In this document: in pieces, positions 8,150 to 17,252 of the stretch
How the letters are laid out: the number at the start of each line of letters is the position of its first letter
Numbering within the stretch: position 1 is the first letter of the stretch
Assembly (NCBI RefSeq): GCF_030814815.1
Contig: NZ_JAUSVR010000002.1
Coordinates: 434,001 to 498,000 of the forward strand
Length of the DNA stretch: 64,000 nucleotides
From: Ancylobacter amanitiformis
GTDB taxonomy: Bacteria > Pseudomonadota > Alphaproteobacteria > Rhizobiales > Xanthobacteraceae
Direction: 5' to 3'
Program-made: the position numbers and the translations under genes
The notes under the pieces: generated by a model
The model's input: the letters and a program-made list of their open reading frames with translations, nothing else
What the model was told of the DNA's origin: nothing
The model's database searches: none

Positions 8150-9619
8150 CTAGCCCTCCTGCCGCTCGCGGGCCCCCCGCCGGGGCGCCTTGGAGGCGAT
8201 GCCGGCCACGATATCCCCTAGCGAGGTGACGGATTCGACCGCGAGCGGGTGCTCCGCCGCGTCGCCGGCGCCACCCTTGGCTCCCGCATTCGTGCTCGTC
8301 GCATTGGTGCTCATCGGATTCTTGCTCGTCGCATTCTTGCTGGCGGGCGCGACGGCGCGGTTGAAGCCGAGCTTGGCCGCCTCCTTCAGCCGCGCCGGCG
8401 CATGCGGCACTGGCCGCACCGCGCCGGTGAGGCTGACCTCGCCGAAATAGACGCTGTCGGGCGGCAGCACCGCCCCCGACAGCGAGGAGATGAGCGCGGC
8501 GGCGACCGCGAGGTCGGCCGCCGGCTCGGAAATGCGGAAACCGCCGGCGACGTTGAGATGAACGTCATGCGCGCCCAGCTTGATGCCGCAGCGCGCCTCC
8601 AGAACGGCCAGCACCATGGACAGGCGCGAGGGATCCCAGCCCACCACGGCGCGGCGCGGCGTGCCAAGGCTGGTCGGCACCACCAGCGCCTGGATTTCCA
8701 CCAGAACGGGGCGCGTGCCCTCCATGCCGGCATAGACCGCGGTACCCGGCGCGCCGACATCGCGATTGGAGAGGAACAGCGCGGAGGGGTTCGCCACCTC
8801 GCCGAGGCCGAGGCTGGTCATCTCGAACACGCCGATCTCGTCGGTCGGCCCGAAGCGGTTCTTCTGCGCCCGCAGGATGCGGAAATGATGCGCGCCGTCG
8901 CCCTCGAAGGACAGGACCGCGTCCACCATGTGCTCGACCACGCGCGGGCCGGCGATCTGGCCGTCCTTGGTGACATGGCCGACCAGGATGACCGCGGCGC
9001 CGGCGCGCTTGGCGTAGCGGATCAGGATCTGCGCGGAGGAGCGCACCTGCGTCACCGTGCCGGGGGCCGATTCCACCGTGTCGCTCCACATGGTCTGGAT
9101 CGAATCGATCACCACGAGGGCGGGCCGCCGCCCTTCCGCGAGGGTGGCGACGATGTCCTCGACATTGGTCTCGGCGGCGAGTTCGACCGCCGCACCCGAC
9201 AGGCCCAGCCGCTCCGCGCGCAGGCGCACCTGCGCCACCGCTTCTTCGCCCGAGACATAGATGACGCGATGGCCCGCCACGGCGAGAGCGGCCGAGGCCT
9301 GGATCAGCAGGGTCGACTTGCCGATGCCGGGATCGCCGCCGATCAGCAGAACCGAGCCCGGCACCAGCCCGCCGCCGGCCACGCGATCGAATTCGGCGAT
9401 GCCGACGCGGGTGCGGGGCGCGTCCTGCGAGGTGCCGGCGAGGCTCTCCAGCGCGATCAGTCGCCCCTTGCGCCCGCCACGCTGCGTTGCGGGAACAGCG
9501 TCGCCCGCCGCCTCCTCGACAATGGTGTTCCAGCCGCCGCAGGAATCGCAGCGGCCCTGCCAGCGCGAATGCACCGCCCCGCAGGCCTGGCAGATGAAGG
9601 AGGCAGTGCGTTTGGCCAT
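8150..9619 (-). CDS. radA: DNA repair protein RadA
   Basis: Branch-migration helicase related to RecA, acting in recombination and fork repair. 489 residues from the ATG at 9619, preceded by AGGGA. Order: a four-cysteine zinc finger (CQAC...CDSC) at about residues 10-28, Walker A GGDPGIGKST, the RadA-specific KNRFG motif, and a C-terminal Lon-protease-like domain. Near the C-terminus a Ser/Asn/Thr-rich pentapeptide repeat is inserted before the last helix, encoded by a 15-bp tandem repeat at 8286-8345. The last residues end in a basic RRGAR tail. Confidence 0.96.
   Translation of the reverse strand: MAKRTASFICQACGAVHSRWQGRCDSCGGWNTIVEEAAGDAVPATQRGGRKGRLIALESLAGTSQDAPRTRVGIAEFDRVAGGGLVPGSVLLIGGDPGIGKSTLLIQASAALAVAGHRVIYVSGEEAVAQVRLRAERLGLSGAAVELAAETNVEDIVATLAEGRRPALVVIDSIQTMWSDTVESAPGTVTQVRSSAQILIRYAKRAGAAVILVGHVTKDGQIAGPRVVEHMVDAVLSFEGDGAHHFRILRAQKNRFGPTDEIGVFEMTSLGLGEVANPSALFLSNRDVGAPGTAVYAGMEGTRPVLVEIQALVVPTSLGTPRRAVVGWDPSRLSMVLAVLEARCGIKLGAHDVHLNVAGGFRISEPAADLAVAAALISSLSGAVLPPDSVYFGEVSLTGAVRPVPHAPARLKEAAKLGFNRAVAPASKNATSKNPMSTNATSTNAGAKGGAGDAAEHPLAVESVTSLGDIVAGIASKAPRRGARERQEG
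8286..8345 (-). repeat. 15-bp tandem repeat, four copies, in the 3' part of radA
   Basis: Units at 8286-8300, 8301-8315, 8316-8330 and 8331-8345, two to four base changes between neighbours. Read on the coding strand they give ASKNA, TSKNP, MSTNA and TSTNA. The repeat lies in a loop of the Lon-like domain, so copy number could vary without breaking the frame. Confidence 0.85.
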
Positions 9620-9799
9620 GTCGTTTATCCCTGGAAGACACTTCTTGATGCGTGATGGGGGTGCGTGATCACCCCGGTGTGCAATCCATCCGCATGGCGC
9701 CAAGTCAAGTTGGCATCATTTATGCCTCTCAAAAAAAATCCTACCAATTTTGAATTATGACGCTTATCTAACGGTACGCGGATATTGAAGGTGCTGGCC

Positions 9800-10186
9800 A
9801 TGGTTCCGGTTGTTGCCCACCTGAACAGTCGATTTCGAATTACGTTTCTCATTCTTATTCCAGCAACGCTTGGAATAGGAAGTCTGTTGCTGTGGCTCTG
9901 GCGTCGATCATTCGTGAAGAAAATCGATAGTCAGGGTCTTTATCTTTGGTCTGGCCGCATTGTTCCCTGGGAAAACGTGCAGAGCCTGAGTGCGCGCAAG
10001 GCTAGTGGCGAGCGTGCCGGAGAAGTGTTGCGGCTTGAAGTGGATTTCGAGGGGGGCAGGGCTGTCGTCGCTCCCCTCTGGCTGGAAAATGGTGCCGAGG
10101 TCGCTGCCGCGTTACGCTCCAAGCTGCGTCGCTCCCGCTCCAGCGATACCGCCATGCGCGTGCATTACGTTCAGAAGCTGCGATAG
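9800..10186 (+). CDS. Small membrane-anchored protein with a PH-like domain
   Basis: 128 residues from the ATG at 9800 (in-frame GTG at 9791 and TTG at 9785 are alternatives). A short N-terminus is followed by one membrane segment (about residues 15-36) and RRSFVKK. The rest resembles bacterial PH-like domains: IDSQGLYLW, GRIVPWENV and a strand-rich region ending in a helix. I do not recognise a specific family or function. The upstream spacer and first ~150 coding bases are visibly richer in A and T than neighbouring genes. It is convergent with alr and divergent from radA. Confidence 0.6.
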   Translation: MVPVVAHLNSRFRITFLILIPATLGIGSLLLWLWRRSFVKKIDSQGLYLWSGRIVPWENVQSLSARKASGERAGEVLRLEVDFEGGRAVVAPLWLENGAEVAAALRSKLRRSRSSDTAMRVHYVQKLR

Positions 10187-10270
10187 ATCAGGTCCTACCG
10201 GTTTCTTCCGCAGCGCAATATCGGCCTCCGGCGCGGGGCCAGTCGCCTGCGAGACGCCAGCCGCATTCGC

Positions 10271-11407
10271 TCACGCCCAGAGGCGACGGTAGCGGCGGCC
10301 GAGCGAGGTCAATATCTCGTAATCGATGGTCTGCGAATGGCGGGCAAGGTCGTCCAGCCCGAGCCCGTCACCGAGCAGCACGGCCCAATCGCCGGCCGCG
10401 ACGGCATCGTCCGGCACATCCGTCACGTCAACCGCCAGCAGGTCCATCGAGATGCGTCCGATCAGCGGGCAGCGGTGCCCCGCGATCACCGCTTCCGCGC
10501 CGGGGCGCAGGTCCGAGGCGCCGGCGCGGCGGGGAATGCCGTCGGCATAGCCGGCGGACAGGATGGCCACCCGGCTCGCACGCAGCACCGTATGCGCGCC
10601 GCCATAGCCCACCGTCTCCCCGGCATGGACATGGCGGATCTGCACGATGCGCAGTTCGAGCCGCACCACCGGGCGCAGCGGGGCGATATCCGCGCGCGGA
10701 CGCCCGCCATAGACGGCAATGCCCGGCCGCACGAGATCGAAATGATAGGCCGGGCCGCTCATGACGCCGGCGGAATTGGCCAGCGAGGCCTTCACGTCCG
10801 GAAACAGGCCGGCAATGGCGCGAAAATCCTCCAGCTGCCGCGCGGCGAGCGGATGGCCTGGCTCGTCGGCGCTGGCGAGGTGGCTCATGACCAGCGCGAT
10901 GGGAAAATGCAGTTCATGGCGCATCTCCGCGAGGCTCACCGCCTCGGTGGCGGAAAGGCCGAGCCGGTTCATCCCGGTGTCGACATGCACGGCGGCGGGC
11001 AGGGGCTGGCCGATTTCCGCGCAGAATCCGTTCCAGCGGGCGATTTCAGCCTCGCTACCCAGCACCGGATGGAGCCGCAGCGCGCGATAGAGGGGCGGGG
11101 ATCCCTCGAACAGGCCGTTCAGCACATGGATCGTCGCGTCCGGCAGGGTCTCGCGCAGGGTGCGGGCCTCGCCCGGCAGCGCGACGAAGAAACTACGCGC
11201 GCCGGCGTCCCACAGGGCTGACGCGACGGGGGCGAGCCCGAGGCCGTAGCCGTCGCCCTTCACCACGCCGGCCGTCTCGGCCGGGCCGACGCGGCGGGCG
11301 ACCTCCTGGTAGTTGGCGCGCAGGGCCGCGAGGTCGATGGTGAGGAGGCCGCCGGCTTCCTCCAGCGGAACCGAGGCGTCTTTCACGACAGGAGCGCCCT
11401 TCACCAT
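10271..11407 (-). CDS. alr: Alanine racemase
   Basis: PLP enzyme that converts L-alanine to D-alanine for peptidoglycan. 378 residues: N-terminal TIM barrel with the PLP lysine as Lys50 in VVKGDGYGLG (most family members have VKANAYGHG), the D-Ala/phosphate region GVMSG, and a C-terminal beta domain holding the second catalytic base in AGYADGIPR, with the ISMDLLAVDV strand after it. It starts 7 bases after the dnaB stop, so the two are likely cotranscribed, the usual alphaproteobacterial arrangement. Confidence 0.95.
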   Translation of the reverse strand: MVKGAPVVKDASVPLEEAGGLLTIDLAALRANYQEVARRVGPAETAGVVKGDGYGLGLAPVASALWDAGARSFFVALPGEARTLRETLPDATIHVLNGLFEGSPPLYRALRLHPVLGSEAEIARWNGFCAEIGQPLPAAVHVDTGMNRLGLSATEAVSLAEMRHELHFPIALVMSHLASADEPGHPLAARQLEDFRAIAGLFPDVKASLANSAGVMSGPAYHFDLVRPGIAVYGGRPRADIAPLRPVVRLELRIVQIRHVHAGETVGYGGAHTVLRASRVAILSAGYADGIPRRAGASDLRPGAEAVIAGHRCPLIGRISMDLLAVDVTDVPDDAVAAGDWAVLLGDGLGLDDLARHSQTIDYEILTSLGRRYRRLWA

Positions 11408-11414
11408 GGCCGGC

Positions 11415-12899
11415 TCAATGCTCGGGCAGCCGGTCGCCCGAGGCCAGCGTGGAGAAGCGCGTGTACTGGGCCTCGAAGGCGACTTTCACCGTGCCGGTGG
11501 GGCCGTGGCGCTGCTTGCCGATGATCACCTCGGCGAGGCCCTGGGCCGCCTTCATGTCCTGGTCCCACTTGAACCATTCCTCGGTGCCTTCCTTCGGTTC
11601 CTTGCTCTTGAGGTAATATTCCTCACGAAACACGAACATCACCACGTCGGCATCCTGCTCGATCGAGCCGGATTCGCGAAGATCGGACAATTGCGGACGC
11701 TTGTCATCGCGCGACTCCACCTGACGCGAGAGCTGGGAGAGCGCCATGATCGGCACGCCCAGCTCCTTGGCCAGCGCCTTGAGGCCGGTAGTGATCTCGG
11801 TGATTTCCTGCACGCGGCCCTGCGAGGAGCTTTTGGACGAGCCGGTCAGCAGTTGCAGATAGTCCACCACCATGAAGTCGAGGCCGCGCTGGCGCTTCAG
11901 CCGGCGGGCGCGGGCGCGCAACTGGGCGATGGAGATGCCGCCGGTGTCGTCGATATAGAGCGGGATGGTCTGCATCATCTGGGCGCAGCTGGCCAGCTTG
12001 TCGAACTCGTGCTCGGAAATGTCGCCGCGGCGGATCTTGTAGGAGGCGATCTCGGCCTGTTCGGCGAGAATACGCGTGGCCAGCTGCTCGGCCGACATTT
12101 CCAGCGAGAAGAAGCCGACCACCCCGCCGTCCACCGCGCGGATCGAGCCATCGGGCAGCGTCTCCGACCGGTACGCGGCGGCGACGTTGAAGGCGATGTT
12201 GGTGGCGAGCGAGGTCTTTCCCATCGCCGGCCGGCCGGCCAGGATGATGAGGTCCGACGGCTGCAGTCCGCCCATCATCTGGTCGAGATCGTCGAGGCCG
12301 GAGGCGGTGCCCGACAGGTGGCCATCGCGCTGGAAAGCGCGGCTGGCCATGTCGACCGCTTCCTTCAGCGCATCGTTGAAGCGCATGAAGCCGCCATCAT
12401 AGCGGCCGGTCTCGGCCAGTTCGTAGAGCCGCTTCTCGGCCTCCTCGATCTGGTTCTGCGGGGTGGCGTCGATCGCCGCCTCATAGGCCTCGTTGACGAT
12501 CTCCTCGCCGATCTGGATCAGGTCGCGGCGCACCGACAGGTCGTAGATGGTGCGCCCGTAATCCTCGGCATTGATGATCGTGGTGGCTTCGGCCGCAAGG
12601 CGCGCGAGATATTGCGCCGGCGTCAGCCCGGCGACATCGAACTCGGTCGGCAGGAACGTCTTCAGCGTGATCGGGGTGGCCACCTTGCCGGCGCGGATCA
12701 GCGCTGCCGTCGTCTCATAGATGGCGACGTGGATCGGCTCGAAGAAGTGACGCGGCTCGAGGAAGTCGGAAACCCGGTAGAACGCCTCGTTATTGACCAG
12801 GATCGCGCCCAGCAGCGCCTGTTCCGCCTCGATGTTGTGAGGGGCGGTGCGGTACGTCGTTTCGGACTCCGCCACAGTGCGGAGGGGAGAATCGAGCAT
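11415..12899 (-). CDS. dnaB: Replicative DNA helicase DnaB
   Basis: Hexameric 5'-3' helicase at the replication fork. 494 residues: N-terminal primase-interacting domain beginning at HNIEAEQALLGAIL, linker, and a RecA-like C-terminal domain with Walker A AGRPAMGKTS, Walker B MVVDYLQLL, the QLSR region and LRESGSIEQDAD. Length is normal and no intein is present. The downstream alr gene follows within 8 bases. Confidence 0.97.
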   Translation of the reverse strand: MLDSPLRTVAESETTYRTAPHNIEAEQALLGAILVNNEAFYRVSDFLEPRHFFEPIHVAIYETTAALIRAGKVATPITLKTFLPTEFDVAGLTPAQYLARLAAEATTIINAEDYGRTIYDLSVRRDLIQIGEEIVNEAYEAAIDATPQNQIEEAEKRLYELAETGRYDGGFMRFNDALKEAVDMASRAFQRDGHLSGTASGLDDLDQMMGGLQPSDLIILAGRPAMGKTSLATNIAFNVAAAYRSETLPDGSIRAVDGGVVGFFSLEMSAEQLATRILAEQAEIASYKIRRGDISEHEFDKLASCAQMMQTIPLYIDDTGGISIAQLRARARRLKRQRGLDFMVVDYLQLLTGSSKSSSQGRVQEITEITTGLKALAKELGVPIMALSQLSRQVESRDDKRPQLSDLRESGSIEQDADVVMFVFREEYYLKSKEPKEGTEEWFKWDQDMKAAQGLAEVIIGKQRHGPTGTVKVAFEAQYTRFSTLASGDRLPEH

Positions 12900-13060
12900 G
12901 GCGGTCCCGGGTGCGCGTGTATGGGGAAACAGCTAACGCCACGTCGTCAGCCGAGTCCGGGCGATTCGCGCACCCGGTATTTTGTCCTGTGGAGGACCTG
13001 TGGAAAGCACAATCGTGCTTGACGCGTTCCGGCTCGCCCGAGGCCTTGCCGCGCAAGCCT

Positions 13061-14320
13061 TCACTCGCCGGCGAGTCGCAGCCCCGGCCGGTTGTTCTTC
13101 TCCATGCGCATCAGCGCCGCCTCGGCCTGTGGAATATAGGTGCGGGTCAGCGGCACCACGCCCTCGCGCTTGGCGAGCTGCACCTGGAAGACCATCATTC
13201 CCTGATGGCGGAACGCCATTTCCGACGCGGCGAGGTAGAATTCGAACATCCGCACGAAGCGCGCATCATAGAGCCGCTCCACCTCCTCGCGATGGGCGAG
13301 GAAGCGCTCGCGCCACGCCCGGAGCGTCTCGGCATAGTGCAGGCGCAGGATCTCGATATCGGTGACGAACAGGCCCGCCCGCTCGATGGCCGGCAGCACC
13401 TCCGACAGCGCGGGAATATAGCCGCCGGGGAAGATATACTTGGCGATCCACGGATTGGTGATGCCCGGCCCTTCCGAGCGTCCGATGGAGTGGATCAGCG
13501 CCACGCCGTCATCTGCCAGCAGCTGCGCCACCTTGGTGAAATACTCGTCGTAATGGCCGATGCCGACATGTTCGAACATGCCGACCGAGACGATGCGGTC
13601 GAACGGCCCTGGCGCGTCGCGATAATCCTGCAGGCGGAAATCGGCGCGCTCGGCGAGACCCTTTTCCTGCGCCCGCGCCCGGGCGACGCCGAGCTGCTCC
13701 TCCGACAGAGTGACGCCGGTGACGCGCGCGCCGGCATTCTCGGCGAGATAGAGGCCCATGCCGCCCCAGCCGCAGCCAATGTCCAGCGCGGTCAGGTCGG
13801 CCCGGTTGAACTGCAGCTTGGCAGCGATGTGCCGCTTCTTGGCGAGTTGCGCGTCGTCGAGCGACTGGCCGGGATGCTCGAAATAGGCGCAGGAATATTG
13901 CCGGTCGGCATCGAGGAACAGCGAGTAGAGCCGCCCGTCCAGATCGTAGTGGTGGGCGATGTTGTCCTTGGCCTTGCCGGGCGGGTTGAACTGGGCGAGG
14001 CGCCGAAACAGGAAGCGCAGCTTCATCATGAGCTTGGCGCTGGCGCTGGGCACCTGGAGGCCGACCTGCGCCATCATCAAGGCCAGTATCTCGGCTATGT
14101 CGCCCCGCTCGATGACGAGGCCCCCATCCATATAGGCCTCGCCGAATTTCAGCTCGGGATCGAGCACGATGTGGCGTTGCCACGCCGGGGAGGTGAAGCG
14201 GAACGCCAGTGGCATTCCCGTGCCGTCACCGAAGGTGACGCGTCGTCCTGAAGTGAAGGTGATGGTGAGCGAACCGCGGGTGACAACCCGCGCAATGACC
14301 TTTGCGAGCAACCATTCCAT
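13061..14320 (-). CDS. Cyclopropane-fatty-acyl-phospholipid synthase family methyltransferase
   Basis: 419 residues. N-terminal lipid-binding domain (about 1-120) followed by a SAM-dependent methyltransferase domain with motif I LDIGCGWGG near residue 175, GVTLSEEQ, YRD and SVGMFEHVG. CFA synthases use SAM to add a methylene bridge to unsaturated acyl chains of membrane phospholipids. The C-terminal third (YIFPGGYIP, LRLHYAETL) fits the family. Other Hyphomicrobiales carry several paralogues, so cfa versus a related lipid methyltransferase cannot be settled here. It lies between the rplI terminator and dnaB, on the same strand as both. Confidence 0.88.
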   Translation of the reverse strand: MEWLLAKVIARVVTRGSLTITFTSGRRVTFGDGTGMPLAFRFTSPAWQRHIVLDPELKFGEAYMDGGLVIERGDIAEILALMMAQVGLQVPSASAKLMMKLRFLFRRLAQFNPPGKAKDNIAHHYDLDGRLYSLFLDADRQYSCAYFEHPGQSLDDAQLAKKRHIAAKLQFNRADLTALDIGCGWGGMGLYLAENAGARVTGVTLSEEQLGVARARAQEKGLAERADFRLQDYRDAPGPFDRIVSVGMFEHVGIGHYDEYFTKVAQLLADDGVALIHSIGRSEGPGITNPWIAKYIFPGGYIPALSEVLPAIERAGLFVTDIEILRLHYAETLRAWRERFLAHREEVERLYDARFVRMFEFYLAASEMAFRHQGMMVFQVQLAKREGVVPLTRTYIPQAEAALMRMEKNNRPGLRLAGE

Positions 14321-14456
14321 CGGCCAATCCCATAGTGCCGGAACCTCCCACCGGATGGAAGGTGCCTGCCCAATGCCTGGGCATGTATGAGTTGTTGCAA
14401 ATCATTGCATCACAACATTGGCGGTGTCGCAATATTCCTTCCAGTGAAATCGCACG

Positions 14457-14493
14457 CAAAAAAGCCCGGTCGTTGCCGACCGGGCTTTTTCAC
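14457..14493 (-). terminator. Intrinsic terminator of the rpsF-rplI operon
   Basis: Nine-base GC stem gcccggtcg/cgaccgggc with a short loop (arms about 14463-14471 and 14477-14485), flanked by A-run on one side and T-run on the other. On the minus strand it ends in a run of T and lies about 30 bases past the rplI stop. It could work in both directions. Confidence 0.85.
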
Positions 14494-14519
14494 AGCAGAT
14501 ATGCCGCTGCGTCAGGCTA

Positions 14520-15086
14520 TCAGGCTTCCTCGGTCTCGTCGGAAGCTTCGGTCTCGTCCGCGACGTCTTCGAAGGCTTCCTCGTCTTCTTCGTCACGCCG
14601 CACGGAGAGGTCCTCGCCACGCGACTGGCGCACGGCCTCGTCGGCGCTGCGGGCCACGTTGGCGTGAACGATCACCTCAACCTCGGGATGCAGCGACACC
14701 GGAACGTCATGCAGGCCGATCGTCTTGATCGGCTGATTGAGCACGACCTGGCTGCGCGAGACGGTGAAGCCGGCCGCGGTCAGCGCTTCGGCGATATCGC
14801 GGGTGGACACCGAGCCGTAGAGCTGGCCGGTTTCGCCGGCCTGACGCACCAGCACCACTTCGGTACCGGCGAGCTTCTCGCCGACCTTGGTGGCCTCGGC
14901 CTTCAGCTCGAGGTTGCGGGCCTCAAGCTGCGACTTCATCGAGTCGAAGCGCGTCTTGTTGTCCTTGGTGGCGCGCAGCGCCTTGCCGGAGGGCAGCAGG
15001 AAGTTGCGGGCGAACCCGTCCTTGACGCGGACGATTTCACCGATCTGGCCGAGCTTGGCCACGCGCTGAAGCAGAATGACTTCCAT
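14520..15086 (-). CDS. rplI: 50S ribosomal protein L9
   Basis: 188 residues. The family's start MEVILLQRV fixes the initiation at the ATG 15086, with GGAGAA six bases upstream; the in-frame GTG two codons earlier is unlikely. N-terminal rRNA-binding domain with [20 protein letters not shown], long connecting helix, and C-terminal domain with the [12 protein letters not shown] strand. After about residue 150 there is a ~35-residue acidic tail ([11 protein letters not shown]...), beyond the ~150 residues of the E. coli protein; such extensions are common in alphaproteobacteria. Confidence 0.97.
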   Translation of the reverse strand: MEVILLQRVAKLGQIGEIVRVKDGFARNFLLPSGKALRATKDNKTRFDSMKSQLEARNLELKAEATKVGEKLAGTEVVLVRQAGETGQLYGSVSTRDIAEALTAAGFTVSRSQVVLNQPIKTIGLHDVPVSLHPEVEVIVHANVARSADEAVRQSRGEDLSVRRDEEDEEAFEDVADETEASDETEEA

Positions 15087-15137
15087 TTTCACTTCTCCAT
15101 TCGTTCGTTGATTGGGTTCGTTCGATTCGAAAAAATA

Positions 15138-16085
15138 TCAGCCGTCATTGGCGGCGGGAGGCCGGTTGCGGCGCGGGAAGCGGGCGCGGATGCCGAACAG
15201 CGTCTCGACAATGCCGAGCACCGCCAGCACCGCGAACGGCCAGCCGAGCGTCAGGGCGGCTATCCACACCGTGGCGATGACCAGCGTCCGCCCCGCCGCG
15301 CCGCGCGTGACCCAATGGATGACGGCGAGGCCGATAAAGGCGAAGGCCATCAGCAGGGTGGCGCCCAGCAACTCGCAGATCAGGCCGATGAAGCCATCCG
15401 CGAGCATTCCGCCAAGGATGGCGCCCGCGACGAGGGCGACGGCGCCGCGCGGCACGGTGATGGCCGCCAGATCCGGCCAGGGACGCACGAGCCGGCCGGA
15501 CACGCGGGCCACATGCGCGGCCAGCCAGAGATTGCCGACCTGCGTCAGCATGGTGACGACCGCCGCCGCCGGCGGCATCACGGTGATCAGCAGATCGATC
15601 AGGCGCTGGGTGTCGTCGCTGGCCGCATTCGGGTTCTCGGCGAACATCGCCTCGAACAGCGAGCGCAGCGCCGCCTGATAGTCGGCGAAGGAGCCGGCGA
15701 CGAGCGGAATGAGGGCGGCCACCGCGAGGCAGCCGAGAATGGCGGCGGCCAAGACGATGCGCCCGACCGGAAACCATTCCAGCGGTCCGTCCGGCCGCTC
15801 CTGCCGCGCCATCAGAACGAGATAGGCGAGCACATAGGCCGGCAGGCCGACGCCGGCGATATAGGCAAACAGCAGCTCGACGCCGAGAAACAGGCCGATC
15901 GCCACGGCCGCGGCCGAGGCGGCGATCAGCGCCGCCAGCTGCGACCAGCCAAGGCCGACAATGAGCACGGGCAGCGGGGCAAGATAGAACAGCGGCACAG
16001 CCAGAGCGCTGCCGGTCGCGACGGATGCAACCAGCAGGGCGGACGCCGCACCGGCGCCAAGGGCTATGATCCAGAGCTGTATCAT
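15138..16085 (-). CDS. DUF2232 multi-spanning membrane protein
   Basis: About 315 residues with roughly eight to nine hydrophobic segments, the first directly at the N-terminus (MIQLWIIALGAGAA). The location between rpsR and rplI and the overall pattern match the DUF2232 family found in this operon in Hyphomicrobiales. Function unknown. The start at 16085 is chosen because it places the first membrane segment at the terminus; an ATG-equivalent start at 16106 is also open. No strong ribosome-binding site is visible. Confidence 0.8.
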   Translation of the reverse strand: MIQLWIIALGAGAASALLVASVATGSALAVPLFYLAPLPVLIVGLGWSQLAALIAASAAAVAIGLFLGVELLFAYIAGVGLPAYVLAYLVLMARQERPDGPLEWFPVGRIVLAAAILGCLAVAALIPLVAGSFADYQAALRSLFEAMFAENPNAASDDTQRLIDLLITVMPPAAAVVTMLTQVGNLWLAAHVARVSGRLVRPWPDLAAITVPRGAVALVAGAILGGMLADGFIGLICELLGATLLMAFAFIGLAVIHWVTRGAAGRTLVIATVWIAALTLGWPFAVLAVLGIVETLFGIRARFPRRNRPPAANDG

Positions 16086-16261
16086 CGACGAGCTGTCCCG
16101 CTCCACGCGGTTAGGAACGGATCCGAGCCCGTCCCAGCGAAGACCTCGGGAGGAGTCCCGTGGCCTGTCGGAATATGTGTCGTTCGAGAGCGTTCCCGGC
16201 GCGCGGCCGGGGCGCTTGCCGAACCATCCCGGCCAAGGCCGGGATGGAGAGCGTCACGCGA

Positions 16262-16531
16262 TCAGCGGATCACGAAGGGCAGCAGGCCGAGGAAGCGCGA
16301 GCGCTTGATGGCCTGGGCCAGTTCGCGCTGCTTCTTGGCGGAGACCGCCGTGATGCGCGAGGGAACGATCTTGCCGCGCTCGGAAATGTAGCGCTGCAGC
16401 AGCCGCACGTCCTTGTAGTCGATCTTCGGCGCATTGGCGCCGGAGAACGGGCAGGTCTTGCGACGACGGAAGAAGGGACGACGGGCGCCCGTCGTATTGG
16501 CGGAAGGACCGCCGGTGCCACCGAAAGCCAT
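16262..16531 (-). CDS. rpsR: 30S ribosomal protein S18
   Basis: 89 residues with the S18 core: [34 protein letters not shown], and the C-terminal [12 protein letters not shown]. It pairs with S6 on the 30S platform. The ATG at 16531 shares one base with the rpsF stop (TGATG), indicating coupled translation of the two partners. Confidence 0.97.
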   Translation of the reverse strand: MAFGGTGGPSANTTGARRPFFRRRKTCPFSGANAPKIDYKDVRLLQRYISERGKIVPSRITAVSAKKQRELAQAIKRSRFLGLLPFVIR

Positions 16532-17025
16532 CACTCAGTCTCCACGTTGGCCGGAGCCTCTTCACGATCACGGCGCGGGCCACGATCGCCACGGTCGCCG
16601 CGATCCCCACGGTCGCCGCCGAAGCTGCGCCCGCCGCCGCCGAAGCCACGGTCGCCGCCGAAGCCGCGATCCCCGAAGCCGCGGTCGCCGCGGTCGTCAC
16701 GGTCGCGCTTCTGCAGCATGACCGACTGGCCTTCCTCGAGCTCCTCGACGCGGATGGTGAGAACGCGCAGAACGTCCTCGTCGATCCGCTGCTGACGCTC
16801 GAGCTCGGCCACGGCCGGGGCGGGGGCGTCGATGTTGAGGAGCGAGAAGTGCGCCTTGCGATTCTTGCGAATGCGATAGGTGAGGGTCTTCACACCCCAA
16901 TACTCGGCCTTGGTGACCGAGCCGCCATTCGCCTCGATGACGCCCTTGAACCGGGCGGTGAGTTCCTCGACCTGCTGCGCCGTCAAATCCTGGCGCGCGA
17001 GGAACACGTGCTCATAAAGAGCCAT
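16531..17025 (-). CDS. rpsF: 30S ribosomal protein S6 with Arg/Gly/Asp-rich tail
   Basis: 164 residues from the ATG at 17025, preceded by GGAAAGG; the frame runs further upstream but without family sequence. The S6 core (residues ~1-100) has [23 protein letters not shown] and the AHFSLLNI strand. The last ~60 residues are low-complexity RGDRG, GDRGF and GGG units ending in an acidic/Pro-Ala segment. E. coli S6 ends in glutamates extended by RimK; a glycine/arginine tail of this kind is known in Hyphomicrobiales, role unclear. Confidence 0.96.
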   Translation of the reverse strand: MALYEHVFLARQDLTAQQVEELTARFKGVIEANGGSVTKAEYWGVKTLTYRIRKNRKAHFSLLNIDAPAPAVAELERQQRIDEDVLRVLTIRVEELEEGQSVMLQKRDRDDRGDRGFGDRGFGGDRGFGGGGRSFGGDRGDRGDRGDRGPRRDREEAPANVETE

Positions 17026-17046
17026 GTCTCGTACCTTTCCATTGTT

Positions 17047-17122
17047 TCCGCACGATTGCGGACCGCCTCCCCGGCGCCGAGCCCTTCGAGCCCCGGAAAG
17101 GCTCGAACAATCTCGAAGGCGG
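17047..17122 (-). promoter_or_regulatory. Structured rpsF leader, candidate S6:S18 autoregulatory element
   Basis: In transcript order: an outer stem (17117-17122 with 17063-17068), an inner perfect 8-bp stem (17100-17107 with 17085-17092) closing a seven-base loop that reads TTTCCGG, then immediately a 6-bp hairpin (17057-17062 with 17047-17052) ending 21 bases before the start codon. rpsF leaders in several bacteria contain a hairpin with an exposed CCG that binds the S6:S18 dimer (established for other species); the CCG in this loop makes that a reasonable guess here. Confidence 0.4.
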
Positions 17123-17224
17123 GGACACGGGACGGCGGAAATCCATGGATTGCCTGCCACGCCGCTGGCAAAAGCCAAAGCGTAGCCGTCCGTTCAGCCC
17201 CCGGCCGGGACTGACAGTGGCGCG

Positions 17225-17252
17225 CTTATACGGGGAATGGCCGGAAAATCAA
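17225..17252 (-). promoter_or_regulatory. Candidate promoter of the rpsF-rpsR-DUF2232-rplI operon
   Basis: On the minus strand TTGATT (17247-17252) and TATAAG (17225-17230) are 16 bases apart, a good sigma-70-type match. It would give a leader of about 190 bases ahead of rpsF containing the two hairpins described separately. Confidence 0.5.
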
